62,000 nucleotides of DNA, from assembly GCF_001949145.1 (NCBI RefSeq), contig NW_019091367.1, forward strand, positions 2,259,358 to 2,321,357, given 5' to 3'. Position 1 is the stretch's first letter. Each line of letters begins with the position of its first letter. The position numbers were made by a program, and so were the translations under genes. Below the pieces are notes generated by a model. It ran no database searches, was not told the DNA's origin, and saw nothing but the letters and a program-made list of their open reading frames with translations. This document shows, in pieces, positions 13,101 to 25,100 of the stretch. The stretch is from Acanthaster planci. Lineage: Eukaryota > Echinodermata > Asteroidea > Valvatida > Acanthasteridae.

Positions 13101-16100
13101 CGTGGGCCTGAGGCGTTTAAATCAAATTGGACTACTGTAAGTTTTTGCTCTCTTGCATCTTATTTGATGTTTTGTGGCACTATTAGGCTAATTAGTGCAC
13201 TTACAGCTTCAAAGTCAGCTAGTAAAAAAACAGTTGAAGCCTGAGACAGAGCCGAAGTTGAGTATTGGAAAACGGCCTTGTGTGTCTCTTTGATATGCGT
13301 CCCTGGCAGTTAACGGGATAAGGATCCCATCCACAAGGACCCCCTCACTGGGTAATACAAGAAAGGCTGGACCGACTGTCTGGTTCCTATCTTCATCTTA
13401 TTCAGAACACCTGAGGGAAGGAATAGTGTGCTCAGTAAATTCACAAAACTTTGACTCCCTGAAAAACCAGAATAACTGTGTGATCCAGAGTAAAATGTAT
13501 TCAGGTTAACACAGTCACTCTCTTGCATGTGTTTTCTATGTGGAACGCAAACATGCACAGGTTCAGCGTGTACACAGTTGGTTGCCAGCACAAAATGACC
13601 CAGGGTCTTTTGAGCAGTCCTCTTCACTGCATTTGGTTTACTGCACAATTATGCACATGAAACAGTGAAGCACAGTTGTTGGGCAGCACAAAAGTGCAGT
13701 CTGATATTCCTGTGAGGGACTGTTGGTGCAGTGCACAACACGACACAGCTGTGCTTCTTTGAGGTGTTTACCAAGTGACCCAAAGAGTGACTTTAGCATA
13801 GGAGGGTTAATTGGACATTTGAACTAGCACAAGGTCAAAGTTAAATACTTGTTTAACATCCTGAGCTGCATTTTAGTATCTCCTGGCCTTCTTACTGCTC
13901 TGAGGCAGTATTAGCTGGTATTTGATGCAATTGGTGGACTTTAGGGAGAATATTCAACCATGCTGGCATGAGGGTATGAAATGAATATATCTAAACTCTT
14001 CATTTTGTTTGAATTCAGAACCCGGTGCTCGTGAGTGCATCGCTAAGAAACCCTGCACTGACTTGGATTACTACAAAACCCATACCCCATGCGATGCCAA
14101 TAATCAGGTAGGTACATGTATCTTTTGCCTCCCCCCCCCGCCTTATCCTCTTCCCTGTATTTGACACAGTCTGCTACAGGTATAGCACTTTAGGCTGTTC
14201 ACAGATAGATCAGGAAATAACCAAATGCCATGGGACCGGCTCTCCGCTGATCAAGATATGGAGTTTTGTGGCTGAGGTTTTATAAAAATGCCTCTCCTAA
14301 TTGACTGCCTTCTCTGGGGTTTTCCCCCCACCTCTACAACTGTAACTGCTTCTTATCGTCTCCATTTGTACAGATGTGGGTGGACGTGGGTCATTTGGCA
14401 GCTGCCTGAGGCACCCTTATGTATGTCATCGCCGCAACCACGTTTGATGTCTTCATTGTACAGTGCAGTTGAACATAATCTGTGTGAAAGTTGCACTTTA
14501 TAAATTAATAAATTATTATTATTAATATTTGTGCATCTGACGGTTCCAGACCCAAATCCTGTACAAGTGGATCGAGCCCCGCATGTGTCGCAGTGACGTA
14601 ACTGGCGCCAAGCAGCTGCCACCATCCAGCAAGTTAGAACAGTGTCCACCGTGCAACCCTGGCATGTCGGTCTTCAACCAAACCGTCTGCACCTTCTGTC
14701 CCCAGAACATGTTTTCCGATGGCACCTCTCGTGAGTTTAAAAAAAAAAAAGGACTGTGATATTGAGGGCAGCTTATCTTCCAACTGAGTTCCAGGCAGCT
14801 TCAAAACTGAGACTGACAGCCAGCTCTAACTTTGTTTAAAACATGTTATCCATTTCACTGAACTGCTTGAAAATTCTACTTGTTTATTCCATACATTTCT
14901 GTTTGGCTTGATGTACGTTCACTTGTCACTGAGTTGCTCGTAAAAGTCATCTCACGTGACTTGCCCCTTTGTTGATATTTCATAATGTTTTCAGGTAGAT
15001 GGGTCCTTATTGTCTGTGTGACTTTGGTTTGTTGGCATGTACACTTTCTTAAAGAGCTTCAAATCCGTTGTCTCTGTCATTAATACACAGGCCTATTAAT
15101 GAGACCAGGCCTATTGATGATTGACAGAGAGCAGTGGATTTCTGGAAAGTAGTAAATGCTGAAAGAATGTTTATATTAAACTCAAGCAGTTTTGACAGTT
15201 TAATACATCCAACAGAACTAAACGTAGGTTTAGCCCTAGCTGAATGTCAGATGTCAGATCAGACGTCAGAAGTCAGGAAGAGTTCAAGGTTTGTTATGTT
15301 TTTTCATACAGCTTGCAAGCCATGCCCATCAAACACGGCTCCAGTGTACGGAATGAATTACATCCGATGGCACATGATGCCACCCAACATGGACGCCACG
15401 TGCCTCAGCCTGTCAGGTAGGTTATCTCATGCTCCTTTCTTCATCCACACAAGGTTTATGTGGTCCTCTTGTGTTTAAGGGTCCATACTAGATGTGTTAG
15501 GTTGGCACAGCTAGACTCAAGAACCTGTCCCTGTACTGTAATGCGCTGCAGTAGCTCGGTGTTCTTGTTGCTTCAGGTTTTGGCTGCTCAGACGAGGCCG
15601 GCTGGCAGCTGGCCGATGACCACATCCACAGTGGTAAGGGCCATGCGGACGACGTGTACCTGGTGCTGGACCTGGGCCTGGAGGGCATGCAGACGGAGGA
15701 GGGCTACTACGAGGGCAAGGCCGAGGAGCTGGGCGTGCTGTCCTTCTGGTTCAGCTTGGAGTGCACCAGTGACTGTGCCCTGTTCTTTGTCAGGGATGAC
15801 GCGGATGGGTCGCCGATCATCGAGGAGTGGACTGGGACGCAGTCCAAGCAGGAGTACAGGTCAGACATACCAGGGATCTTTATTGCCGGTTGCTCGTCAA
15901 AATATTTTGGATAAAATGGTCGGCGGTAACGTACGTTTTCATAGGCCTTTATGGCGGGTTTGGGGTTTTCTTCTTGATTTTGCTACATGTTATACAGTAG
16001 TGTGATTTCTCAGGTTTGTCGTGATTTCAGAGAGGTTTGATTGTTCGAGTTTCACCACTTTTTTGCGTTTCACATGTAATAAAGCATCAAGTGCAAGATT

Positions 16101-19100
16101 CACATGATCACAGTCATTTTGGAAAGTCACATGCCCGCCAACTGTTCAAATTTAATTGGAACCATTCCAATATTTGAGTTTCAATTGGCCTAAAAATTGC
16201 CAAGTTGAAATTTTATGAAGAAAAAATCAAAATCGAAAAAATGTCCCGCACAGCTCCCACTGTTTGGGAAGTTTCATCATCCTGATAAACATGCAGATCC
16301 CCAGAGCATGATGGCCAAGAAGAACGTTAAACAGTAGTGAACCACAGTACATGTACTCCTTGGGATCAAGGGTGAAATCCTTGCCTAACAAGCATGCCAT
16401 GGCTTGGAGATCAATACTTACATTCTACAGCTGTTTCATTCACTGCATTTATATGTGATAAACATTTTTGTCCGATGAGCCTTTTGTGAGTTAAATTTAA
16501 ATAAAATCTGGTACACTGAGTACTTTAAATTCACGTGAACCTAACAATTTGAAATCTCCATACTAAAGATACTGTTGCTATACCTCGTGATTTGGGACAA
16601 GCTTCTTTCTGCTTTGTTACATAAGAGACGCCTTGCAACAGTACACTGTTCTCAATGGATAGGAACGACACAAAGGAACCAGTCCATTCCAGAGATGGTG
16701 GTCACTATGCAAAAGCTTGCCTCGAATCGCGAGGCATACCGGTAGCAACAGTGTCTTTAGTTTTGGGAATTCAAATTATTATGTTTATGTCCAATCAGAT
16801 AACTTATTATACCAGATTTTAGTCAGATTTAACTCACAAAACAGTTATTGCTTGACTATTGTCCAGTCATTGGGATCTATGTGTTTTCACTGTCCGACGC
16901 CACGATCAAAGGATCCAACTTTCAAGAGCAAACGGGTATGCTAAACAAATAACAGCAATGAATACGGCCGTTTCACAATAGTGCGCCACCAAGAGTTTGC
17001 AACGCATTGGCCAATCACAATGCGCAAAATTTGTCGACATAATGTGCGTTTGGAAAGGGTCGACAAATTTCGCGCATTATGATTGGTCAACACGTTGCAT
17101 ACTCTTGGTGGCGCACTATTGTGAATCGCCCGTATTACACAAGGTTCTGGTATTGCATTATACACAATTTGTGTTCCATTTCCTGTGTGTCCAATGTTGG
17201 TAGGTATGAACTCTTACCTTAAATATCTGCACAGTCACAAATGGCATTGCGACATCTCTGTTGGGAGACTTCTTGGAAGTCTCTCCAGCCCCTAATCTCA
17301 CCCCAGGAGATAAGGCATTTGGACATGTCTGTTGCAATCATCCTTCGTACCTTGATCACAGGTATTCCATCACGAAGAAAGGACGTGTCACATTTAGCTG
17401 GGCCTTCCAGAAGACTGACATCTCAGATTACTCCCACGAACCAGCCTACAAGTACCGCAACGATGTGTGAGTCTGGCTTTCTATCTCATACCAACCAGAA
17501 AATGGTCCATCATGTAGAAATAAAAATTTTTTAACATTAAAAGGGCTGGGTTATTTTGGACCATTTCACCGGTTGGGGGAGGGGATTCCCCTAAGAACTT
17601 TCCTTTTCATGCCCATTTTTAAAAAAAAAACCTTAGCGTGCATATCATTATCAGTGTAAACGTCCATTTAATATGACATACAGGTTCGCTGTTATGGTCG
17701 TTCAAAGTTCAAGGTCATGAGCATGCAAGCTGGTGTGCGTTGAGCACGGCAGTGGGAAAGTATACATTTTAAGCTGAGCGGTCTCGGGAAAATGAGCGCT
17801 GCGCAAGAATTTTATGTTTAATTTTCACAAAAGTGGTGTCATAATGACCGCCAAAAGTTACGGAAAAACTTCTGAAGGTTCAGCTGGTGGGAAAAAAAAG
17901 TGCTCCAGCGATATTAGAGACATGTTGAGGGGCACCATCCCCATGGATCTAAATGGTTGACTTGATGGTCCATCATTGTTTGGGTGAAGTCGGTAAAACT
18001 GTGGTAAACTGTGGTTGTTGGCAACCTTATGATTTTTTTTTGGAAGGAGCACAAGAGAAAGAAATGTAGTCAGTGCTGTTTGCGTCTTTTTCTCAATGTC
18101 ATGTTGCACTGTTTATGCAGGTCATTCTTTGGTTGTGTTACGTACAATTCCATTTTCAGGAGGGCTTAGGGTTAGGGTATCTTTTTTTTGCCTTTCAATA
18201 TCCTGATATCATAGTTTTAACTTTTCACATTGAATTCAGACAGCTTTGTTTCGTAGTGGCAATCCAACACTCACTCAGGCATTGCTTTGATAGACTTCAT
18301 TACTGAGTATGCACAGTGTGAAAGTGTAATGATTTTTCTCTGCGAGAGGATTATTGAACTGAGTAATGTTCATTTCTCCTTTCTTTTTTTTTTCTTCTGC
18401 AGTGCCAAGATCTACAGTGTGACAGTCACCAACACCATCAACGGTGGTGCAGTGGAGTGTAAGAACTGTCCCCGGGGCAGTAATGTCAAGGGGTGAGCAC
18501 TCAACCCTCCCCGTCCCCGTCTCCAACCCCTACCCCCATCCCCACCCCCCCCCCGACCAGTGTTGTAGTCCAGACCACCATAGGCATAGTCACGAGACAA
18601 GTAACACAGTGTGTAAAGGCTCTCATACAAGCACCTATGTTGCAGCTTGTTTAAATAGCTTGTGACTTGAATTCAAGCCAGAGGTCTTGTGTTGGTCTTG
18701 CGGTGGTCTGAAGAAGTCTTGCCTAGAGCACAGTCCCCAACTCTCCCCCCTGTGAGTTCGTTCATTTCATGGCTAATTCACAGCTTCGGACCATGATTTT
18801 TGAAGGAAAAAAGACCTTGGGAATATGACCGTAAATCTGTAGGAGCTCACAGATCAGTGCATGAATGCATGTTTTCACCTCCTACTAAAACTTCACAGAG
18901 CAAAACAATGAAAATGTTACTGCTTTGAGGCGATAACAGCTTTTTTGCAACCCCTCAAGGATGATGAAGAGCAAGGTTGAAACAAAGTCAGGCGAAAGCC
19001 AAGAGACTGGTAATGGGAGACTTTTGACATGCTTGATGGCGGCAGCAAATATAGAGGTCCTGTTGGTTGCACCTCATTTTGGTAATGTGCACCTGCTCAA

Positions 19101-22100
19101 CATGACTCAATACTGGACCATTCATGTGGGATCAGTGTGTTTGCTGCCATCAAGTGTCATAAATGTCTCCCATTTCATGCCCGAGTGATATGAATGAGTT
19201 GTATATTCTCTGTGTGTGCATCTAGCAGACCCTAATCCATATTTCTAACAAACCCTTCGTCTAGTTCTTGAAGTCACTCAGCCCTTGCTTGTTTAAGATA
19301 GGAAATCTTTGATCTGCTTCCGTACAGTTAGAGTTTACAAATAAACAAAACTGTGATATTTAAAATAATCATTGGAAAGAGTAGATTAGGAGCTTTCCAG
19401 TGATGCACAATACTGTTGTTATTAATGTTGTAATTAGTAATCACTTGTGATAGTGACACCAAGGAGTCCTCAAAAGCACCCTAGGCACTGTGGCTCACAA
19501 GCCTGAAGAAACCTGTAGAGAGGGAGACCGTCAGAAGAAGTTACAGTTTTAGGGGTGGGAGGAAAACCCCAGAGGAATATTCTGGATAAAACCCACGGAA
19601 TCNNNNNNNNNNNNNNNNNNNNNNNNNNNNNNNNNNNNNNNNNNNNNNNNNNNNNNNNNNNNNNNNNNNNNNNNNNNNNNNNNNNNNNNNNNNNNNNNNN
19701 NNNNNNNNNNNNNNNNNNNNNNNNNNNNNNNNNNNNNNNNNNNNNNNNNNNNNNNNNNNNNNNNNNNNNNNNNNNNNNNNNNNNNNNNNNNNNNNNNNNN
19801 NNNNNNNNNNNNNNNNNNNNNNNNNNNNNNNNNNNNNNNNNNNNNNNNNNNNNNNNNNNNNNNNNNNNNNNNNNNNNNNNNNNNNNNNNNNNNNNNNNNN
19901 NNNNNNNNNNNNNNNNNNNNNNNNNNNNNNNNNNNNNNNNNNNNNNNNNNNNNNNNNNNNNNNNNNNNNNNNNNNNNNNNNNNNNNNNNNNNNNNNNNNN
20001 NNNNNNNNNNNNNNNNNNNNNNNNNNNNNNNNNNNNNNNNNNNNNNNNNNNNNNNNNNNNNNNNNNNNNNNNNNNNNNNNNNNNNNNNNNNNNNNNNNNN
20101 NNNNNNNNNNNNNNNNNNNNNNNNNNNNNNNNNNNNNNNNNNNNNNNNNNNNNNNNNNNNNNNNNNNNNNNNNNNNNNNNNNNNNNNNNNNNNNNNNNNN
20201 NNNNNNNNNNNNNNNNNNNNNNNNNNNNNNNNNNNNNNNNNNNNNNNNNNNNNNNNNNNNNNNNNNNNNNNNNNNNNNNNNNNNNNNNNNNNNNNNNNNN
20301 NNNNNNNNNNNNNNNNNNNNNNNNNNNNNNNNNNNNNNNNNNNNNNNNNNNNNNNNNNNNNNNNNNNNNNNNNNNNNNNNNNNNNNNNNNNNNNNNNNNN
20401 NNNNNNNNNNNNNNNNNNNNNNNNNNNNNNNNNNNNNNNNNNNNNNNNNNNNNNNNNNNNNNNNNNNNNNNNNNNNNNNNNNNNNNNNNNNNNNNNNNNN
20501 NNNNNNNNNNNNNNNNNNNNNNNNNNNNNNNNNNNNNNNNNNNNNNNNNNNNNNNNNNNNNNNNNNNNNNNNNNNNNNNNNNNNNACAAAGGCGGGGGGG
20601 TTCTCTCCGTCCCATATCTTGCTTCAAATGTTGTAATGCATTGTGTGATTAACAGAATCACAAAACATTGACAAAGTGCATGACATTTGCATGAACTAAC
20701 CACCGTTAACCCTGCTTGTGTTTTCAAACCCTGCTCTTGCCTCCCTGCATAGCTGCATACCGTGCGAGGCTGGACACTACATAGCCAATGACACTAACAA
20801 GTGCATACCATGCCCGAAGGGTAAGTAGAAAATGCCTGACAAAAAGTAGTCAGGTGCCATAAATGGAGGTTAAATTACCTGGTTGTGATATTACTGTCTG
20901 GGTACAGGAGACGTGTCGTGGGAGTGTAAAGAGGGATCTTTGATGGCGGCTGTGTCTGCATTACTTGGCTATGGTAGTGGCTGCTGGAGTCGTGTCGTAA
21001 TTTCAAGCCGCAGTCAAGTAATTTAGACATGGCTTGCGACTGTGTCTGAAAGTCTGTCTTTGGCAGGAAATAGCATATGCCCCATGGAAGCCACGTGCTA
21101 GCGGCTGCGGCTACTTTCCATAGAGGCATGTGTTACTCCTAGCCACAGCCTGTTGATGACTTGGCCTAAATGCCATACCAGTTGGTGAATGCATGTACTG
21201 TATGTTCACACATCAGTGTAAGTGATGGTTTGTTGTTCCAAATCTGCACCATCAGACTTCGCTTGATTTGTACTTTGGGCTATAGAGTCCCAGCTGTGTC
21301 ATTGTACGTAAACATGGGCTTTATTCACAAGCTAGCCGTGCCGATTCGAGGAGTTTCCCAAATCCACTTCATTTATTGAACACTCTGCACTGGGAAGAGC
21401 CAGGCTATTTTGCTGCGATTACAGGCACAGCCTCACTTCAAAAAGAAAATTCTCGTTTGGACTGCAAAAGTGACGTGACGGTTTTTCTCCATAGTTTTAA
21501 ACTACGGTAGCCATTGGAGTTTAAGGTTAATAATGTATAATTTGCCCCTATTTCATCATGCATTCATTCCATCCCACACAAATTAAGTTTTTAGGAAATT
21601 TTTGCAAGGACCACCTAGCATCTGATTCAAGATGGCCGACTCCTGAATAAAAGGCCAATAGGGCTTGGTCTCCTGATAAAGCTGCAATTGCTACATGTTT
21701 GAATTGATGGGAAGAGCAAAACACGGTGTGATACACTGTATATTTATTGAGACTTTATATCTGTCAAAAAAAAAAGCTTTGAAGCTTAGAAATATGTGTA
21801 CTTTCCTGGAAAGAACTTGTTATCTCTAGCTTCTGAAATTAAATCCCAATGCTGTTTGTCCTCGGCTTGTCCGCCCTCCCATCTACTATTAAAAACACGT
21901 TCTGAATATTTAATCAGTTCTTGCATGATTTTTACGTTGATGTGAAGTGCTTCATCGCCTTGCATGCTCAGTGTTAACCGCACAGTCTTGTTTGTATACT
22001 TGTTTGCACCACAAGTCAAGCGATGGCTACATATATACATAAGGCTCTGGTCTTGTTCTACGACAGATACTTACCTGAGGGCCAACAACCCTTACGGTCC

Positions 22101-25100
22101 AGAGGCCTGCGTGCCCTGTGGTCCAGGCATGAAGAGTGACGACGGAACCAGCTGCTACAGTACCTGCCACGTCCATACGGACGGACTCCACTACGAACTC
22201 GGCAAACTCGCCGGGTGAGTCGAGCGTTGGCATTCAATAAAAAGCTTGCAGTATCTCTGTTATCCTTCACCGTAGAAAGAGTTTCATATCCGGCCACCAC
22301 CTCGGACCTTTTGCGCAAAATAGACGAGCCTTAAAAAAAAGGTCCTAGTTTTTTCAAATGACTTGAAGTTTGTTTCATTCGTCGGTGTTTCTTTATCAGA
22401 TGTACACTTATGGGTAGTTTTCAATGTGTATCAAGGGAGATATGACATGGCCAGATATAAAAACTCTTTCCCTTGGCCACGTATGTGCCATGCCTTTTCC
22501 AGTCATCCTCCACATGTGTGTAAAATTTAAAGTGTGAAAATGAGACTGATATGTATTTGATGTCTTTATGATTTTTGTTTTGTTTCTAAGCACGACTTAA
22601 TTTCTTTTTATTGAATATTCCAACTTTGTGCTCTTTTGGATATTGAAAATGAGCCTCTTTTTCAGTTCCAAGTATATTTTTTACAATAAGCCATCGCTTT
22701 AGGTTTCCGTATTGCTAATTTTTTTGTGGTACATTTTATGCACTGTTTTTCACAATATGTAAAGTAGCTGTAAGTAGGTTTTTCATATCACTGAGTTCTT
22801 GATGGATGATTTATGCGTAGCTTTTTCTGTAGTGACTTCTGTGCTCTTTCACAAACCACTCTCACTTTTGCTTGTATTTGATGGCAGAAAAAGTCGTCAT
22901 AACACTCAAAATTAGACACTTAAACTGCCCATTCACAGTTCTGCATGTGCTGCATGAAATTACCTTGAGTTTTTCAAAAGCCATGAAGTTCGTGCCCTGC
23001 ACAATCTGTGCTATTAACTGGTTTGCAATGCACAATTCACCATGGTGAATATTTTCCTGTAGTTCTGTGGAGAAGTGACCAATCCTCCTATATATCATCC
23101 ACAGGGTCCAATCTGTGCAGACTGGTGCTAGTTTCACCGCCAGGGGCAGTCGCTTCTTCCATCATTTCAACATCAGCCTGTGCGGAACCACCAAAGGCCA
23201 AGGCAGCGCCGCTTGCTATGAGAACGTCACCGACGTGGTCAGTATACGTAGCCGCTGTTGTCTTTCATGCAGGGGCCATCTCAGATATTCCTAATATGGA
23301 GAATGATCTGATGGGAACTCATCTGCCGTTTTTCACCGCGGGGGTTTCAGGCTGTTACCATTGTATATTGTCTCTGGAGTTTGGCCTCAGTTTTTCTCTT
23401 TTGGTGCACTTTCTCTTCAGAGCAGCCTAATTTATTAACCCTCCTTCAGTTTTACAGCACAAATATGCCAAGTGCCCAAGGTCACTCTCTTGCATGTTGG
23501 TGCAGTGCACAACACGACACAGCTGTGCTTCTTTGAGGTGTTTACAAAGTGACCCCAAGAGTGACTTCAGCGTAGGAGGGTTAAGGCAGGAACAATTGAC
23601 ACATTTTGGATTTGGGACAGGCATTTCAGCTTTGAAATCACCACAGGATTTTGTAACTGTAGCGATTAAAAGAATAAGTGTTACCAAACCAACTGGCTGT
23701 GCGATACTTGAGAAAACTGAAATGTCTGTGGTTTTTGTATCACTAATTTTCTACCTTACCGAACCACCTGTTCATTAATTATATCTCTGGACAGTTTAGC
23801 TTGCTACACCTCATCCGTGTACTCTTTTTAAACCTCACTGTAAATATTCAGTCTTTTAAAAAAAGGTGCTTTTAACACACTTTTGGTGCTCACTTACACA
23901 TATTTACTGTGTACTTATTTACTTTGAACTATTGTGATTTCTGTACAGGGGCAATAAGCAGATGCAAACTACTCATTTTAACACTTTCTTGTTGCAAATA
24001 CCAATCTGTAACTAAAGTTGCTGTGCTTTTTAACAATTCCGACTCCTGTCTACCGTAACAATGCAGGGTGAATCTACAGACCCTAGTTTTAAGAAGAAGG
24101 TGGGTGTGGCTAAGTATTGGCCGAGGCTTACAGACATGCCTGGTAGCCTGCCATGCTTCGCACGTTAACAGGGAAGAGTGCAAGGATTTGGTTAAGTCAG
24201 TGGCTGCGGCTTACAGACATGCCTGGTTGCCTGCCATGCTTCACATGTTCACAGGGAAAAGTGCAAGGGCTTGGGTCCGTCTGTGGTTGCAGCTAACTGA
24301 CATGCCTGGTATGCCCTGATGACTAAACACGTATAAAGGCTGTCGATTCAGCAGCCTTCTGGCACCTGCAGCCAGCTAGTTAAATAGTGGCCAATGCTGG
24401 TGATCAGTGACTTGCTAGTAACATTGCCCAGCCTGCTAGCAAGCTAGAGGCCTGTTAATTACCCAGTTGTTGACTAGTATGTATCTCTGCTCACGTGTCA
24501 GAGGTCATTCATTCAGCCAGCTGGCTGGCTAGCTTTGCAATCAGGCAGTGGCCAGCATTGAAGTTTGCACTCTTCCTTTGAAATGTTAGTGGTGCATCAT
24601 AGGGAATGCCAGCACTGCATGGGTGATGGGTCATAGTATTGCAATCTCACATACATGTACAGTCGACTCTCTGTAGTACGGGCTCGGGTAAGACGAGACT
24701 CCGGTTTAGACGAGCATATGTTGCCAGTCCTGACTGAATTGTGCACATTCCTATGAGGGGACAGAATGTGTAATATGAGCTCGGGTGTTACGAGATTTCA
24801 GTTAAGACGAGCATTTTTTGCACAAGGGCTGAGCGCAAATCTATTGTTATCTGTCTATTTAGCACAAGTTTTTTTAAGGCAACTTGTCAATCAGCCAGCC
24901 CATTCAATTTTGAAAGGGGCTTCCGTAATTTATTCATGTACTGTGGTACAGCACTGCAGTTTTCCCTCACCGAATCAAGCCATTTGTGCATGGTGCTGCT
25001 AGAGAGACGAACAGTGGGCGTTTCCCGTTCTTGTACCCAACATAGAAATTCTTTGTGGTGGCTCTCGTGCCACCTGAACACAGGCGAGTGCCGCCAAAAG

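Larger units (their letters stand above)
12924..14018 (+). other. ELAPOR intron 7
   Basis: Contains a 227-bp MITE (13051-13277) and a fragment of a second element (about 13506-13810), so it is largely transposon-derived. Confidence 0.7.
18493..20752 (+). other. ELAPOR intron 13 with assembly gap
   Basis: Holds a C-rich run near 18520-18560, part of an inverted SINE-like element (19475-19602) and the gap 19603-20585. Nothing else recognised. Confidence 0.75.

Noticed and set aside
15460-16005. 181-codon Arg/Ser/Thr-rich frame
   Set aside because: Wrong-frame shadow of GC-rich ELAPOR exon 11; the adjacent frame carries the conserved protein.
19470-20727. Three apparent long open frames (365-392 codons)
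   Set aside because: They are open only because they cross 983 N bases in the assembly gap.
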